Positions 25,867-34,763 of a stretch of 64,000 nucleotides of DNA are shown here, piece after piece. A program made the position numbers and the translations under genes. Below the pieces are notes generated by a model. The model was not told where the DNA came from, made no database searches, and was given only the letters and a program-made list of their open reading frames with translations. Numbering within the stretch: position 1 is the first letter of the stretch; each line of letters starts with the position of its first letter. The DNA comes from Infirmifilum lucidum (GTDB taxonomy: Archaea > Thermoproteota > Thermoprotei > Thermofilales > Thermofilaceae): positions 62,001-126,000 of the forward strand of contig NZ_CP062310.1 of assembly GCF_014876775.1 (NCBI RefSeq), given 5' to 3'.

Positions 25867-25954
25867 GCTATAGCACCTCCTACTTACTCTTAAAAACTTT
25901 CTGATCCTCAATTAAAGAAAAGTATATAGCCTCTGCACAAGCTAATAAAAGCGT

Positions 25955-27100
25955 ATGGGGGATTCTGTACGGATAGTTAAGGATTTTGCCCGAGAGGCCA
26001 GTGCTGTATTAGGGGACATACTCGTTCTCCTTGGGCGCGAAGAGATTGACGGGACAGAGCTCCTCAATCTTTTCTCCAGGCTTCGGGTTCACGTCGAGAA
26101 TATGCATAGCCTTCGGGGAAGTTTCCCGCCGGGGCACCTCCTGGCGATGAACATAGAGAACATATTCGAGAGCGTTGAGTCGTGCGTTGAAAGGCTAAAG
26201 GACTTCCAAGGCAAACGTGTTCCAGTGGGCATTGCAGAGGAGATAAAAATCCATGTTAACGATGTCCGCGAGAGGCTAAAGGTTATTGAGAAGGTAATCG
26301 AGGAAGAGTTTATCAGGGGGGTGAGGCCTACACCGGAACTGCCAAAGCTATACCTACACCTAGATAGCCCTAAGGTCGTAAAGGTAAACACCTGCGCCAG
26401 TGTTGTCGTGCAAGTGACGGATGGCAGTTCTCCCGTTGCCGGCGCTGAGGTAACGCTCTCCTGGGCGGGCGGCACTGTGGATCCGGCTAGTGGTCTAACA
26501 GACTCTAAGGGCTACTTCCGGGCTAAGCTCTGCCCTCTCCAGCCGGGAGAGTATGCTCTAACCGTGAGAGTAACTAAGGAAAACTTCATTGAAGCCCGGG
26601 AAACTGCAGTAGTGAGAGTTGAGTCCGAGGAAACACGCATCGTCGTGAGGGCAGGTAGCTTTGAGAGAGCAGTACTAGGCCCAGTCGTCCTGGGCCGTGA
26701 TAAGGGTGGAGAAGGCAATCTTGTGCTCTACGAGCCGCTACTCCCCATTTCACAGTTCCTGGAGAAAGCTCGATTGGACTACTACTCTGCAGTTGAGCAC
26801 TTGAGAGTCCTAGCAGAGACCGGTACCCCCGTACCTAGGAAGTTTAGCATGGCACACTTTGTTATAGTCCCGTCTGGGAACTTTTTTAGCGTATTTTGTC
26901 TGAATAAAAACTCTACGCTCGTTAGGGTTGATGGTTCAGAGAGACTCATTCCAGGCGGTAGGACGCTTGAGGAGATAAAAGTTCGGACTAACCTTGTCAT
27001 ACTGGAGGTGGGTAAGGAGGCGCTGAAAGTCCCCATTAGGGTTGAGGTTGTTTCTGGAGTCCCTAAGAGAGGAGTACCAACAATCACGGAGAATGAGTAG
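25955..27100 (+). CDS. Helical-Ig-like-FHA protein
   Basis: A 381-aa protein starting at ATG 25955, about 28 nt after TATA 25922-25928. Residues 1-125 are helical. Residues 133-225 look like a bacterial Ig-like/carboxypeptidase-regulatory beta-sandwich (GAEVTLSWAGG, TDSKGYFRAKL). Residues 245-370 look like an FHA domain (VVLGRDKGG, SMAHFVI, NKNSTLVRVDG). Like the neighbouring FHA protein, it probably recognises phosphorylated partners. The last 17 bases overlap the convergent coiled-coil gene. Confidence 0.7.
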   Translation: MGDSVRIVKDFAREASAVLGDILVLLGREEIDGTELLNLFSRLRVHVENMHSLRGSFPPGHLLAMNIENIFESVESCVERLKDFQGKRVPVGIAEEIKIHVNDVRERLKVIEKVIEEEFIRGVRPTPELPKLYLHLDSPKVVKVNTCASVVVQVTDGSSPVAGAEVTLSWAGGTVDPASGLTDSKGYFRAKLCPLQPGEYALTVRVTKENFIEARETAVVRVESEETRIVVRAGSFERAVLGPVVLGRDKGGEGNLVLYEPLLPISQFLEKARLDYYSAVEHLRVLAETGTPVPRKFSMAHFVIVPSGNFFSVFCLNKNSTLVRVDGSERLIPGGRTLEEIKVRTNLVILEVGKEALKVPIRVEVVSGVPKRGVPTITENE

Positions 27101-28715
27101 ATTTTTCCTCGCTTAGCGTCCTCAAGGTCTCAGACAGCTCTCTCACTTGCTTGGCGAGCTCCTCCCTCTCCTTCTCGCAGGCGTCCATCCTCTCGCGGGC
27201 CTTCTCGTACCACTCAATCCTCTCTCTGAGGAGGGCCTCCCTCTTTTCCAGATCCTCCTCCTTCACCTCAAGCTCCCTCTCGCGTTGTTGTAGTGCTAGA
27301 AGTCTCTCGTTGAGCTTCGCGAGGAGGGACTCGTAGTTTCTTCTAACTACTTCTGCTTCCCGTAGGGATTTCTCGGCCTCCTCTCTTAGCTTCGAGGCTT
27401 CAGCGCGCATTTGTTCTACTCGCCTCTTTTCCTCCTCTACTTTTATTGCTTCGTGCTTAAGGTCGTCGAGTTCCCGCGAGAGCTTGCTCCTCTCCTTCTC
27501 CAGTCTTGACTGTTCAGCCTCTAAGGTTGACTTTAGCTTTCTTAAAGCCTCCTCTCTCTTTTTCAAGTCCTCCTCCCACGAGGCTAGCCTCTTCTCCTTC
27601 TCTGCGAGCTGGGCCGCGAGCACCGAGAGCTTTGACGAGTTCTCCTTGAAGGCTTTCTCCATCTCGGCTAGCTCGGCCCTGCGCTTTTCAAGAACTTCTA
27701 ACTCCTTCTCCCTCCTCAACACCTCTTTCTCGCGGGCACTGAGCTCGACCTGTAACTTTGAGAGACTGCTCTCCCACTCCTTCAGTCTCCTCTCCTGCTC
27801 TTCAATGCTCTTCCAGCGAGCCTCCAGCTCTCCTAGCTCATTTTTTACTCTTTCCTCCAGCTTTGCCAAGCTCTCCTCACGCGCCACCCAGGCCTTTTCC
27901 ATCTTGCCGGCATGTTCCTCTAGCCGGCGCACATACTCTTCGAGCTCATTCCTCCTCTTCTCAAGCCTCTCAACTTCTCCTCTGAGGCCCTTAACTCTCT
28001 CCTCTAGCCCCCTGAGAGCAGCCTCCCTGGCATCGAGTTCTTTTTGTCTCCCGCTGAGGTGCTGCTCCAGTACTTTCAGACCCTCTCTTTCGCGTTGTAG
28101 CATTGAGAGCATGTCTGTTAATGTCTTGATAGTACTCTGGACGGTGTTTGAGAGCGTTTTAACTGTATCTGTGTACTCGGAGATTTTCGAGTAGATATCT
28201 TCCATCCTGTTCTCGACTGAAGCCATAAACTCCTCTAGACTCTTCCTCTGACTCCCTAGGATGCTGAGTTGCTCGGCTATGGAGTCCCTGAGCTTCTGGG
28301 ATTCACCCAGCAGTGTATCGACCTGCATCTCCCTCTTCTCCACGTCCTGTATTCTAGACTCGAGGCTCGCGAGCTCCCTCTCAAGGCCCTTTAGATGTTC
28401 TTCGCGCTCACTGAGGACTCTTAGGAGGTTTTCGGCTCTACCCCTAAACTCATCGTGTAGTTTCCTCAGGGAGTTGAGGGCATCGGCAAACATGCTCTCA
28501 AATTTTTTCCTGAGATCCTCGTAGTTGCCCTGCAGGCTTCTGTAATCCTCGGCGAATTTTGAAGATAAATGCTCGTATTTTTCCGAGATGTATGCGGAGA
28601 AGAGGAGTGTTGCCTCTTCCTTACTTAGCTTTTTGCCCTCTTCAATTTTCCTGATGGCTTTGGATCTCTCCTCCGATGATGCGTTTAGGATTTTGTTAAG
28701 CTCGGGTAGACCCAT
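27084..28715 (-). CDS. Long coiled-coil protein
   Basis: I use ATG 28715 (MGLPELNKIL; the frame is open to 28724), giving 543 aa. After a 50-residue N-terminal head, nearly the whole protein is an uninterrupted Glu/Lys/Arg/Leu coiled coil in the manner of SMC arms, without any ATPase ends. It overlaps the end of the upstream coiled-coil gene by about 20 nt, so the two are coupled. It could be a structural filament or tether. Strong strand bias creates large shadow frames opposite it. Confidence 0.75.
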   Translation of the reverse strand: MGLPELNKILNASSEERSKAIRKIEEGKKLSKEEATLLFSAYISEKYEHLSSKFAEDYRSLQGNYEDLRKKFESMFADALNSLRKLHDEFRGRAENLLRVLSEREEHLKGLERELASLESRIQDVEKREMQVDTLLGESQKLRDSIAEQLSILGSQRKSLEEFMASVENRMEDIYSKISEYTDTVKTLSNTVQSTIKTLTDMLSMLQREREGLKVLEQHLSGRQKELDAREAALRGLEERVKGLRGEVERLEKRRNELEEYVRRLEEHAGKMEKAWVAREESLAKLEERVKNELGELEARWKSIEEQERRLKEWESSLSKLQVELSAREKEVLRREKELEVLEKRRAELAEMEKAFKENSSKLSVLAAQLAEKEKRLASWEEDLKKREEALRKLKSTLEAEQSRLEKERSKLSRELDDLKHEAIKVEEEKRRVEQMRAEASKLREEAEKSLREAEVVRRNYESLLAKLNERLLALQQRERELEVKEEDLEKREALLRERIEWYEKARERMDACEKEREELAKQVRELSETLRTLSEEKSTHSP

Positions 28716-29523
28716 CCAAACCACCCTGAACCAGACTGTTATCTATCCTGAAGAGAACTGTCTGCAGGTCTTGGATGCTCCCTGCCAACTCAGTCGCTAG
28801 CGCCTGTAGGCGTGAGGTGAGATCGATCAGAGAGCCCTGGATGGAGTCTACGTTTTCGGAGAGAAGTGCTAGAGCCATGTACTGTTCCCGGAGCTTACCC
28901 GCGACCTCCCCTCTAACCCCATCTAGCGCCTCGATGTGCTTCTTCCCCGCGTTTTCAATTGTTACTCTTATGTCTTTGGCCTGATCCTCGAGTTTCCCGC
29001 CTAGAAGGTCTACTCTGTTCTCAATACCTTCTAGGAGTTCCCCAGTCTTGCCGAGATTTTGCAGAACTTCTATGTGGTTGTCTCTCAGAATCTTCTTCAC
29101 TTCCTCTCTGCTGCTCTTCACTTCCCTCCCTATTTCGCTAAGTTTCTGGTCAACTGTAGAGAGACTTTTCTTGATACCTGTAACCTCTTGGGCAAAGACT
29201 TCAGCGAGTCCAGAGACTTCTTGGGCTAAATCCCTCTTGACTTGCTCGAGCCGCTCAGGCACATCTTTCTGGATTTTCGACACAATGCCCGACAGAACCT
29301 CTATTCTCTCCTCCATTTTCTTTTGAAGAGAAGAGAGGCTGTTTAACTGGCCACTTATGCTTGATATCTGACGCCGGATCTCCTTAATTTCGCTACTTAC
29401 ACTTGATATGGCCCGGCTCAGAAATTCCAGTTCCCTGCCTATACTGTTTATTGTGCTTTCAATTCTACTAATTCTGTCTTCAATTCCACTAAACCTGTAC
29501 GAATAATCGGACACGTAGCTCAT
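28696..29523 (-). CDS. Coiled-coil protein, unknown
   Basis: Start at ATG 29523 (a TTG at 29526 is in frame). The 275-aa product is coiled coil from about residue 10 to 260, with heptads rich in Ile/Leu/Ser/Glu that resemble the signalling stalk of chemoreceptors, but no receptor hairpin tip is recognised. The TATA at 29549-29556 is 27-29 nt upstream. It is the first gene of a two-gene operon with the longer coiled-coil protein. Confidence 0.7.
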   Translation of the reverse strand: MSYVSDYSYRFSGIEDRISRIESTINSIGRELEFLSRAISSVSSEIKEIRRQISSISGQLNSLSSLQKKMEERIEVLSGIVSKIQKDVPERLEQVKRDLAQEVSGLAEVFAQEVTGIKKSLSTVDQKLSEIGREVKSSREEVKKILRDNHIEVLQNLGKTGELLEGIENRVDLLGGKLEDQAKDIRVTIENAGKKHIEALDGVRGEVAGKLREQYMALALLSENVDSIQGSLIDLTSRLQALATELAGSIQDLQTVLFRIDNSLVQGGLDGSTRA

Positions 29524-29576
29524 CAAATTATACCTGAGGAGGAGTAATGAATATATTTTTTCCCCGGTTTATTTTC
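29524..29576. promoter_or_regulatory. Bidirectional TATA region
   Basis: A near-palindromic AATATATT (29549-29556) is correctly spaced for both the leftward ATG 29523 and the rightward GTG 29577. One TATA core may serve both directions. A purine-rich GAGGAGGAG before ATG 29547 offers an alternative start for the rightward gene. Confidence 0.5.
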
Positions 29577-31130
29577 GTGTATTCGTCACGGGATGCCTTC
29601 CTGAAGAAACTCGCAGAAAGGTACGTAGAGAGCATCGAGGAAGTTGCGCGAAGCATAAGGTGCTATCGTATTGAGCTGAGCCAGAAGTTTATCGAGGAGG
29701 TTAAAGCCGGGCTGGTCTCAGAGGACAGCGGGAGGCGCGGCAGGGCAGAGGAGCTTGTGAGCGAGCTCGTTGGCATACTCGAGAGCATAAAGAACGAGTG
29801 TGTTGAGGGAGTCTTCTACGGTAGTAGGAGAATCTCCAGCCTGGGGGACGCGAGACAGCTCCTAGAGGAGGTGCGGAGCGACGTAGAGTCACCCTCAGTG
29901 GAGATAAAGTTCCCCTACACTGTTCCTTTGAGTGTTGAGGAGGCTTCAGTTGTAATAAGGCTTCTGAACAGGAAGCCGTGGCCTGTTAGGCTCGACTCCA
30001 TGCTAATTATAGCTGGGGGGAAGGTTATCGAGAAGATAGACCTGGGGGTAGAGCTCCAAGGCTACTCGGGCCACGACCTCAGGAGGAGGTTGAGGTACGG
30101 CTCCTATAGAGTGAGAGTTTACCACGAGAGCCTAGGTAGATTTCTCGAGAGAGAAGACGTCTTGAGGGTCGAGCCTGGCGCCCGGAAGCCCTGGGTGGAT
30201 CTACTCGAGGAGCCTATTCTGCTGCCGCCGCACTTTAACGAGATACGCGGCGAGCCCCTCAGGCCTTTCATCGTTGAGGGTATGAAAGGGAGATACGAGT
30301 GCACCGAGTTGATATATCCTACCCGCGAAACACTGCGTGACGAGTTAATGCGCAAGAGGATAAAGTTCGCAGTCTTTAGGTGCGGCCCTGTAGTCGTCAA
30401 GAGCCCCCTAGACCTGGCCGTCACGCACATAAATTGGATTACAGAAGGAGAGGTAAGCGGCGAGGATAGAGAGCGCTTCGAAAGAGAGGTCGCTGGGTTC
30501 CAGCGGTTAGCGGAGGGTCTAGGCCACCCTCACGTTGTGAAGTTTGTAGACTATTCTCCGAAGCACCTAGCTACAGTCTGGGAGTTCTGCCCCTTCGGCT
30601 CGCTTAGGAACTATCTAAATAGAGTTGGCCCCCTGGCGCCCCGCGAAGTCGTGAAAGTAGGTATCCAGGTGGCTGACGCGCTAATATACCTCTACAAAGT
30701 AACAGGTGGAGCACAGCACCTCGACATAAAGCCCGAGAATATTCTCGTCGACGGGAGTGGCCTAGTCAAGCTCTCAGACTTCGAGTCCATGGTTAAGCTA
30801 GAGATTTACGGGAGGATGAGGTTTACGCGGAGGTATGCCGCGCCCGAAGTCTTAAGAGGAGGGGTTGCTCAGACAACAGACGTCTACAGCCTCGCCTTAA
30901 CGCTCGCAGAACTCTCCACAGGGTACACGCCCAGAGAAGAGTCCGGACTAGACCTCGCAAGGAGGATCAGGGCAGAAGAGAGAATCCCAGAGCCCCTCAA
31001 GGCTATTCTCCTGGAGTGCCTGAGGGACGACCCCTCAGAGAGGCCGAGCATGGAGAACCTGGCGGAAAGAATGTCTAGGCTATGGAGCGAGAAGAACTGG
31101 AACGAGGGGGGAACGGCCAGGCACAGCTGA
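29577..31130 (+). CDS. Ser/Thr protein kinase with large N-terminal domain and DFE motif
   Basis: The start is GTG 29577 (leaderless spacing) or ATG 29547 (12 residues longer and unusually hydrophobic). The N-terminal 250 residues comprise a helical part and a beta domain. The kinase domain fills the C-terminal half: FAVFRCGPVVVK, QHLDIKPENILV (catalytic Asp and Asn kept), SDFESM where DFG is expected, then APE and DVYSLALTLAEL. The Gly-rich loop is not obvious. DFE instead of DFG could alter Mg binding, so activity needs testing. It is the third kinase in 15 kb and lies 67 nt before the large ankyrin gene. Confidence 0.85.
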   Translation: MYSSRDAFLKKLAERYVESIEEVARSIRCYRIELSQKFIEEVKAGLVSEDSGRRGRAEELVSELVGILESIKNECVEGVFYGSRRISSLGDARQLLEEVRSDVESPSVEIKFPYTVPLSVEEASVVIRLLNRKPWPVRLDSMLIIAGGKVIEKIDLGVELQGYSGHDLRRRLRYGSYRVRVYHESLGRFLEREDVLRVEPGARKPWVDLLEEPILLPPHFNEIRGEPLRPFIVEGMKGRYECTELIYPTRETLRDELMRKRIKFAVFRCGPVVVKSPLDLAVTHINWITEGEVSGEDRERFEREVAGFQRLAEGLGHPHVVKFVDYSPKHLATVWEFCPFGSLRNYLNRVGPLAPREVVKVGIQVADALIYLYKVTGGAQHLDIKPENILVDGSGLVKLSDFESMVKLEIYGRMRFTRRYAAPEVLRGGVAQTTDVYSLALTLAELSTGYTPREESGLDLARRIRAEERIPEPLKAILLECLRDDPSERPSMENLAERMSRLWSEKNWNEGGTARHS

Positions 31131-31149
31131 GCCACGGCTCCACCTCCCA

Positions 31150-31196
31150 CGTAGCCCTGCGGCAACGCTTATAGTTTTGTCCTGCAAGTATCCCCC
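31150..31196 (+). promoter_or_regulatory. Diverged third copy of the ankyrin promoter half-cassette
   Basis: AGCCCTGCGGCAACGCTTAT and the following CCTGCAAGTATCCCCCGTG match the ankyrin side of the repeated cassette at roughly three of four positions. TATA CTTATAG at 31168-31174 precedes GTG 31197 by 26 nt. The divergent half is missing here. Confidence 0.65.
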
Positions 31197-32462
31197 GTGT
31201 CTGAGGATTTGATCGAGGCAGCACGGAGGGGCGACTACGGGAGGGTAAAAGAACTACTCGACAGGGGCGCAGACGTGAACGCCAGTGACTATGCTGGCTG
31301 GACGCCGCTACACCATGCTGCCCGGATGGGGCACCTGGATGTCGCGAGGCTACTAGTGGAGAGAGGCGCAAATGTAAACGCCAGAGACGTAATTGGCGGT
31401 ACGCCGCTACACTATGCTGCTCTCAATGGGCGCTTGGAGGTCGCGGAGCTGTTGCTGGAGAGGGGCGCAGACGTGGACGCCAGGGACAAGCATGGCTATA
31501 CGCCGCTACACTATGCTGCTCTCAAGGGGCACCTGGATGTCGCGAGGCTGCTGTTGAAGGGGGGCGCAGACGCGAACGCCAGGGACAAGTTTGGCAGGAC
31601 GCCGCTAGACCTTGCGGGGGAGAAGGGGCACAAAGAAGTCGTCGAGCTCCTTGAGTCTGTAGTAGAGTTATTCAGGGCCGCGAAGAGGGGCGACCTGGGA
31701 AGAGTCAAGGAATTGCTCGATAGGGGTGTGGGCATAAAGACCAGGGACGAGAGTGGCTGGACACCGCTACACTATGCTGCCCGGAATGGGCACTTGGATG
31801 TTGTGAGATTACTAGTTGAGAGTGGCGCAGAGGTAGACGCCAGGGACAACTCTGGCAACACACCCCTGCACGTCGCTGCTAGGTATGAGCACTTAGACGT
31901 CGTAAAGCTACTAGCCGAAAATGGTGCAGATGTAAACGCGAGGAACAAGGACAGTGAGACGCCACTACATGTTGCTACCAGCAATGGGTACTTAGACGTC
32001 GTGAAGTTGCTGGTAGATAGTGGTGCAGACGTAAACGTCGGGGACAAGGATGGCGAGACGCCTCTGCACGTCGCTGCTAGAGAGGGGCTTTCAGATATCG
32101 TGAAGTTGCTGGTAGATAGTGGTGCGTACTTAAACGCCAGGGATAACTCTGGCAATACACCCCTACACAAGGCTGCTGAGAAAGGGCACCTAGACGTCGT
32201 GAAGTTGCTGGTAGATAGTGGTGCAAAGGTAAACGCTAAAAATGACAGTGACCAGACACCCCTACACCTCGCCGCCTGGAATGGGCACTTAGAAGTCGTG
32301 GAGCTACTCGTCGAGAGCGGTGCAAGCACGAAAGCAAGGGACAATAATGGCAGGACGCCCCTAGACCTTGCGAGGGAGAAGGGGCACAAAGAAGTCGTCG
32401 AGCTCCTGGAGTCTGTGAAGGAGAGGGGGGATGGGGAGAGGGTTACCAGGCGCCACTACTAG
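31197..32462 (+). CDS. Large ankyrin-repeat protein with two capped arrays (ANK3)
   Basis: A 421-aa protein made of about 14 ankyrin units. The first array (5 units) runs from an N-cap (LIEAARRGDYGRVKELL) to a C-cap (RTPLDLAGEKGHKEVVELLE). A second N-cap (LFRAAKRGDLGRVKELL) and about 9 units then end in another C-cap. This is a head-to-tail fusion of two ankyrin proteins. The last residues are GERVTRRHY, a tail also seen in ANK1 and the 16183 protein. It is followed by the ATPase pseudogene. Confidence 0.9.
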   Translation: MSEDLIEAARRGDYGRVKELLDRGADVNASDYAGWTPLHHAARMGHLDVARLLVERGANVNARDVIGGTPLHYAALNGRLEVAELLLERGADVDARDKHGYTPLHYAALKGHLDVARLLLKGGADANARDKFGRTPLDLAGEKGHKEVVELLESVVELFRAAKRGDLGRVKELLDRGVGIKTRDESGWTPLHYAARNGHLDVVRLLVESGAEVDARDNSGNTPLHVAARYEHLDVVKLLAENGADVNARNKDSETPLHVATSNGYLDVVKLLVDSGADVNVGDKDGETPLHVAAREGLSDIVKLLVDSGAYLNARDNSGNTPLHKAAEKGHLDVVKLLVDSGAKVNAKNDSDQTPLHLAAWNGHLEVVELLVESGASTKARDNNGRTPLDLAREKGHKEVVELLESVKERGDGERVTRRHY

Positions 32463-32566
32463 GAGCCGTGCCCGCGGCGGGGCAACTACTGCTCCACGAG
32501 CAGACCCTCCCGGCCTCCCGGGAGTTGGCGTGAGGACCAATTTATAGTTGTTGGAGTATAATACTC

Positions 32567-33720
32567 GTGGCCAACTCTTCGCCGACAGGGGAGACGTGCT
32601 GGGGTTCCCTGGAGGAGGAGTACAGGGAGGAGGGGGCGCAGCTCATCGTAGTGTACGGTAGGAGGCGTGTCGGGAAGACAGAGGTGCTGTTGAGGTTTGC
32701 GCGGGGCAAGAAGCACGTGTACTACCTAGCGGAGAAGACCTCCATGCGGGCTAACATACCCAAGCTCGCGAGGCGCATGGCGGAGTACCTCGGGCGGGAG
32801 AGCTTCGCCAGGATAGGCTTCTCCGACTTCGAGGATCTCTTCAGGGAGTTTCTCGAGTAGAAGCCCCCGGGGAGAGGGCAGTGGTGGTTATAGACGAGTT
32901 CCCCTACCTTGTGGAGCTGGATCCCGGTGTTGTATCGCTCCTGCAGAAGGTGTGGGACATGTACCTGTCGCGCAGGCCCGACGTCGTGCTCATCCTCTGC
33001 GGCTCGAGTGTCGGCATGATGGAGACTGAAATCCTCTCCTACAGGAGCCCTCTCTACGGCAGGAGGACTGGCCAGTGGAGGGTTGACGAGCTCGAAATAC
33101 CCTACTTGAGGGCCTTCGTGCCCGGCTACGCCTCCCAAGACGTCCTCAGGGTCTACGGGGCGCTCGGGGGCGTCCCCGCGTACTTAAGGCACCTCGACCC
33201 CTCTCTCGGGTTCCTGGAGAACGTCGAGAGGCTCTTCTTCAGGAGGGGGGCAGTCCTGTACGAGGAGGCCGAGAACTTGTTGAGGCAGGAGCTGCGCGAG
33301 CCCAGGAACTACAAGCTCGTCCTGGAGGCTGTAGCAGGGGGTAGGAGGAGGGTGTCGGAGGTAGCTGCTGCCATGGGCCTCGACAAGACTACTGTGAGCA
33401 AGTACCTGGACACGCTGGAGCTACTCGGCGTCGTCGGGCACGAGGCGCCAGTGCTCGAGACCCCTAAGACCAAGAAGAGGCTCTACTACATCAAGGACAA
33501 CTACTTCAACTTCTGGTTCCGCTACGTACACCCCAATAGGGATCTCGTCGAGGCAGACCGCGGGGGGCGAGGTTCTAGAGGTTCTCTCCAGGGACTATGA
33601 CAACTACATGGGCCAGGTGTTCGAGCGGGTAGCACTGAAGTTCATCTACAAGGCTAGCCCCCTGTTCCCAGTCGCTAGAGCAGGGAGACACTGGTTTACA
33701 TCTAAGAGGGGCCCAGGGCG
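32567..33720 (+). pseudogene. Archaeal ATPase (PF01637/DUF234 type), frameshifted
   Basis: The start at GTG 32567 follows TATA 32539-32546. Segment 1 has the P-loop VVYGRRRVGKTEVLLRF and ends at a TAG at 32858. Segment 2 resumes at about 32881 with VVVIDEFPYLVE (Walker B) and continues through the winged-helix part. It shifts again at a run of six G (33562-33567) into a third frame (RDYDNYMGQVFERVALKF), which fades after about 33720. The intact relative is at 41843. At least three lesions are present, and the DUF234 C-terminal nuclease-like part is missing. Confidence 0.8.
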
Positions 33721-33798
33721 CTGCCACCTACACCAGTTAGGGCTAACTCCGCCCCTCTGGATCCCGGCTCTGGGAGCTGGGGGTTATCGGTGTGAGGG

Positions 33799-34158
33799 TT
33801 ATGCCCTCGCTATGAAGCTCCGCGTGGGTTTTACCTCCCCAGTGGAGGGGTCTACGGCTAGCCCTAGGGCTTCAAGGGCGAAGGCTCCCAGGAGCGGTTC
33901 TTCTACGCTGAATACCCTCGCAGGCACCAGGTCACCCCTGCCGAGCACCTCCAGGTATATAGTTGTGTACCACGCGTCTACAGCCCTCCCGTCTGTGAGC
34001 ACCGCGCTAGTCTTGAACTCGGGCCTGAGGCCCAGCTCCCTCGCTAGATCCTCGGGGAGGCAGGGGTAGGTGGCTCCAGTGTCTACAAGCGTCCTAACCT
34101 CTCTTACGCGAGTCCTCAGGGGGTCACCAACTCTAGCAGTAACGTAAACGTGGCCCAC
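33799..34158 (-). CDS. Retropepsin-like aspartic protease
   Basis: A 119-aa protein with the clan AA motif LVDTGATYPCLP (about 24-35) and a later hydrophobic-Gly segment (LEALGLAVDP) typical of single-domain archaeal retropepsin-like proteins that act as homodimers. It starts GTG (MGHVYVTARV), 24 nt after TATA (34181-34190, minus strand). The same MGH start and layout recur in the 34359 gene. Substrate unknown. Confidence 0.85.
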   Translation of the reverse strand: MGHVYVTARVGDPLRTRVREVRTLVDTGATYPCLPEDLARELGLRPEFKTSAVLTDGRAVDAWYTTIYLEVLGRGDLVPARVFSVEEPLLGAFALEALGLAVDPSTGEVKPTRSFIARA

Positions 34159-34204
34159 AACAAGAGCTCGTATAGAGGGTTTTTAAAAAGTTTAGTACCT
34201 GTCT

Positions 34205-34300
34205 ACCCAATGTCTGGGTTAGGGGAACTGGCGAGCCCCTGTGCTTATTACTTAGATCCACGGGAAGGGCTGAGAAAACTAGACCTATAGCCCCTAACAG
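34205..34300 (+). ncRNA. Candidate structured RNA or 26-aa leaderless ORF
   Basis: GTTAGGGG (34218-34225) pairs perfectly with CCCCTAAC (34291-34298). Inside, AGCCC-CTGTG pairs with CACGG-GAA-GGGCT. ACA follows the outer CCCCTA, as in H/ACA guide RNAs, and a TATA-like TTTTAAAAAG lies at 34181-34190. Alternatively ATG 34210 opens a 26-codon frame (to TAG 34290) with leaderless spacing. Both readings are weak; the pairing itself is directly visible. Confidence 0.3.
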
Positions 34301-34358
34301 GCGCCCCGGCAAGGCCTAGCCCAACATTATATTGGGTGCTGGGACAAGAGCCGTGCCT

Positions 34359-34763
34359 TCATATAGCAGTTACTCCCAGATTCCCCGCGGGGGTTCTGGC
34401 TATTAGAGCTAGCCGTGCCTCGGACTTTCTCAGCTCCCCGGTTACCGGGTCGACCTCTAGCCCGAGTACTTTGAGCGCAGTCACCCCGAGTACCTCAGCG
34501 TCGCCCTCCTCGGCGAAGACGACCGCTATCGTTGCCTTCTCCCCCATGCACTCTGCAAAGGCCTCGCCGACCCACCTCTCAATGACATTGCCCTCGATGG
34601 TCTTGAACTTCCTCTTAACAACACGCTCCACACCTATAGACTCGAGCATACTCTCCCTGACCCACGTGTACGTGGAGCCAGTATCGACGATGAGCTGAAG
34701 GCCCACGCACCTTGACCTGTCACGGGGGTTACAGAGCCTTACTTCAGCGACCGTGTGTCCCAC
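34359..34763 (-). CDS. Retropepsin-like aspartic protease
   Basis: The frame is open to 34787, but GTG 34763 (MGHTVAEVRL) parallels the paralogue at 34158 and lies about 30 nt from a CTTAAGGCTTA box. The 134-aa product has IVDTGSTYTWV (about 30-40) and a conserved C-terminal GVTALKVLGLEVDP matching the neighbour's ALEALGLAVDP. It is a clan AA aspartic protease, probably an active dimer. The role is unknown. Confidence 0.85.
   Translation of the reverse strand: MGHTVAEVRLCNPRDRSRCVGLQLIVDTGSTYTWVRESMLESIGVERVVKRKFKTIEGNVIERWVGEAFAECMGEKATIAVVFAEEGDAEVLGVTALKVLGLEVDPVTGELRKSEARLALIARTPAGNLGVTAI

Noticed and set aside
27151-28194. Long Ser/Leu-rich frames on the plus strand opposite the coiled-coil genes
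   Set aside because: Antisense shadows: low-complexity complements of Glu/Lys/Leu codons, with no promoter.
31772-32389. 205-codon frame opposite ANK3 with periodic Cys residues
   Set aside because: Periodicity is imposed by the ankyrin repeats on the other strand.
34218-34298. tRNA-like length stem of 81 nt
   Set aside because: No T-loop, no D-loop and no anticodon arm pattern; kept only as an unspecified RNA candidate.
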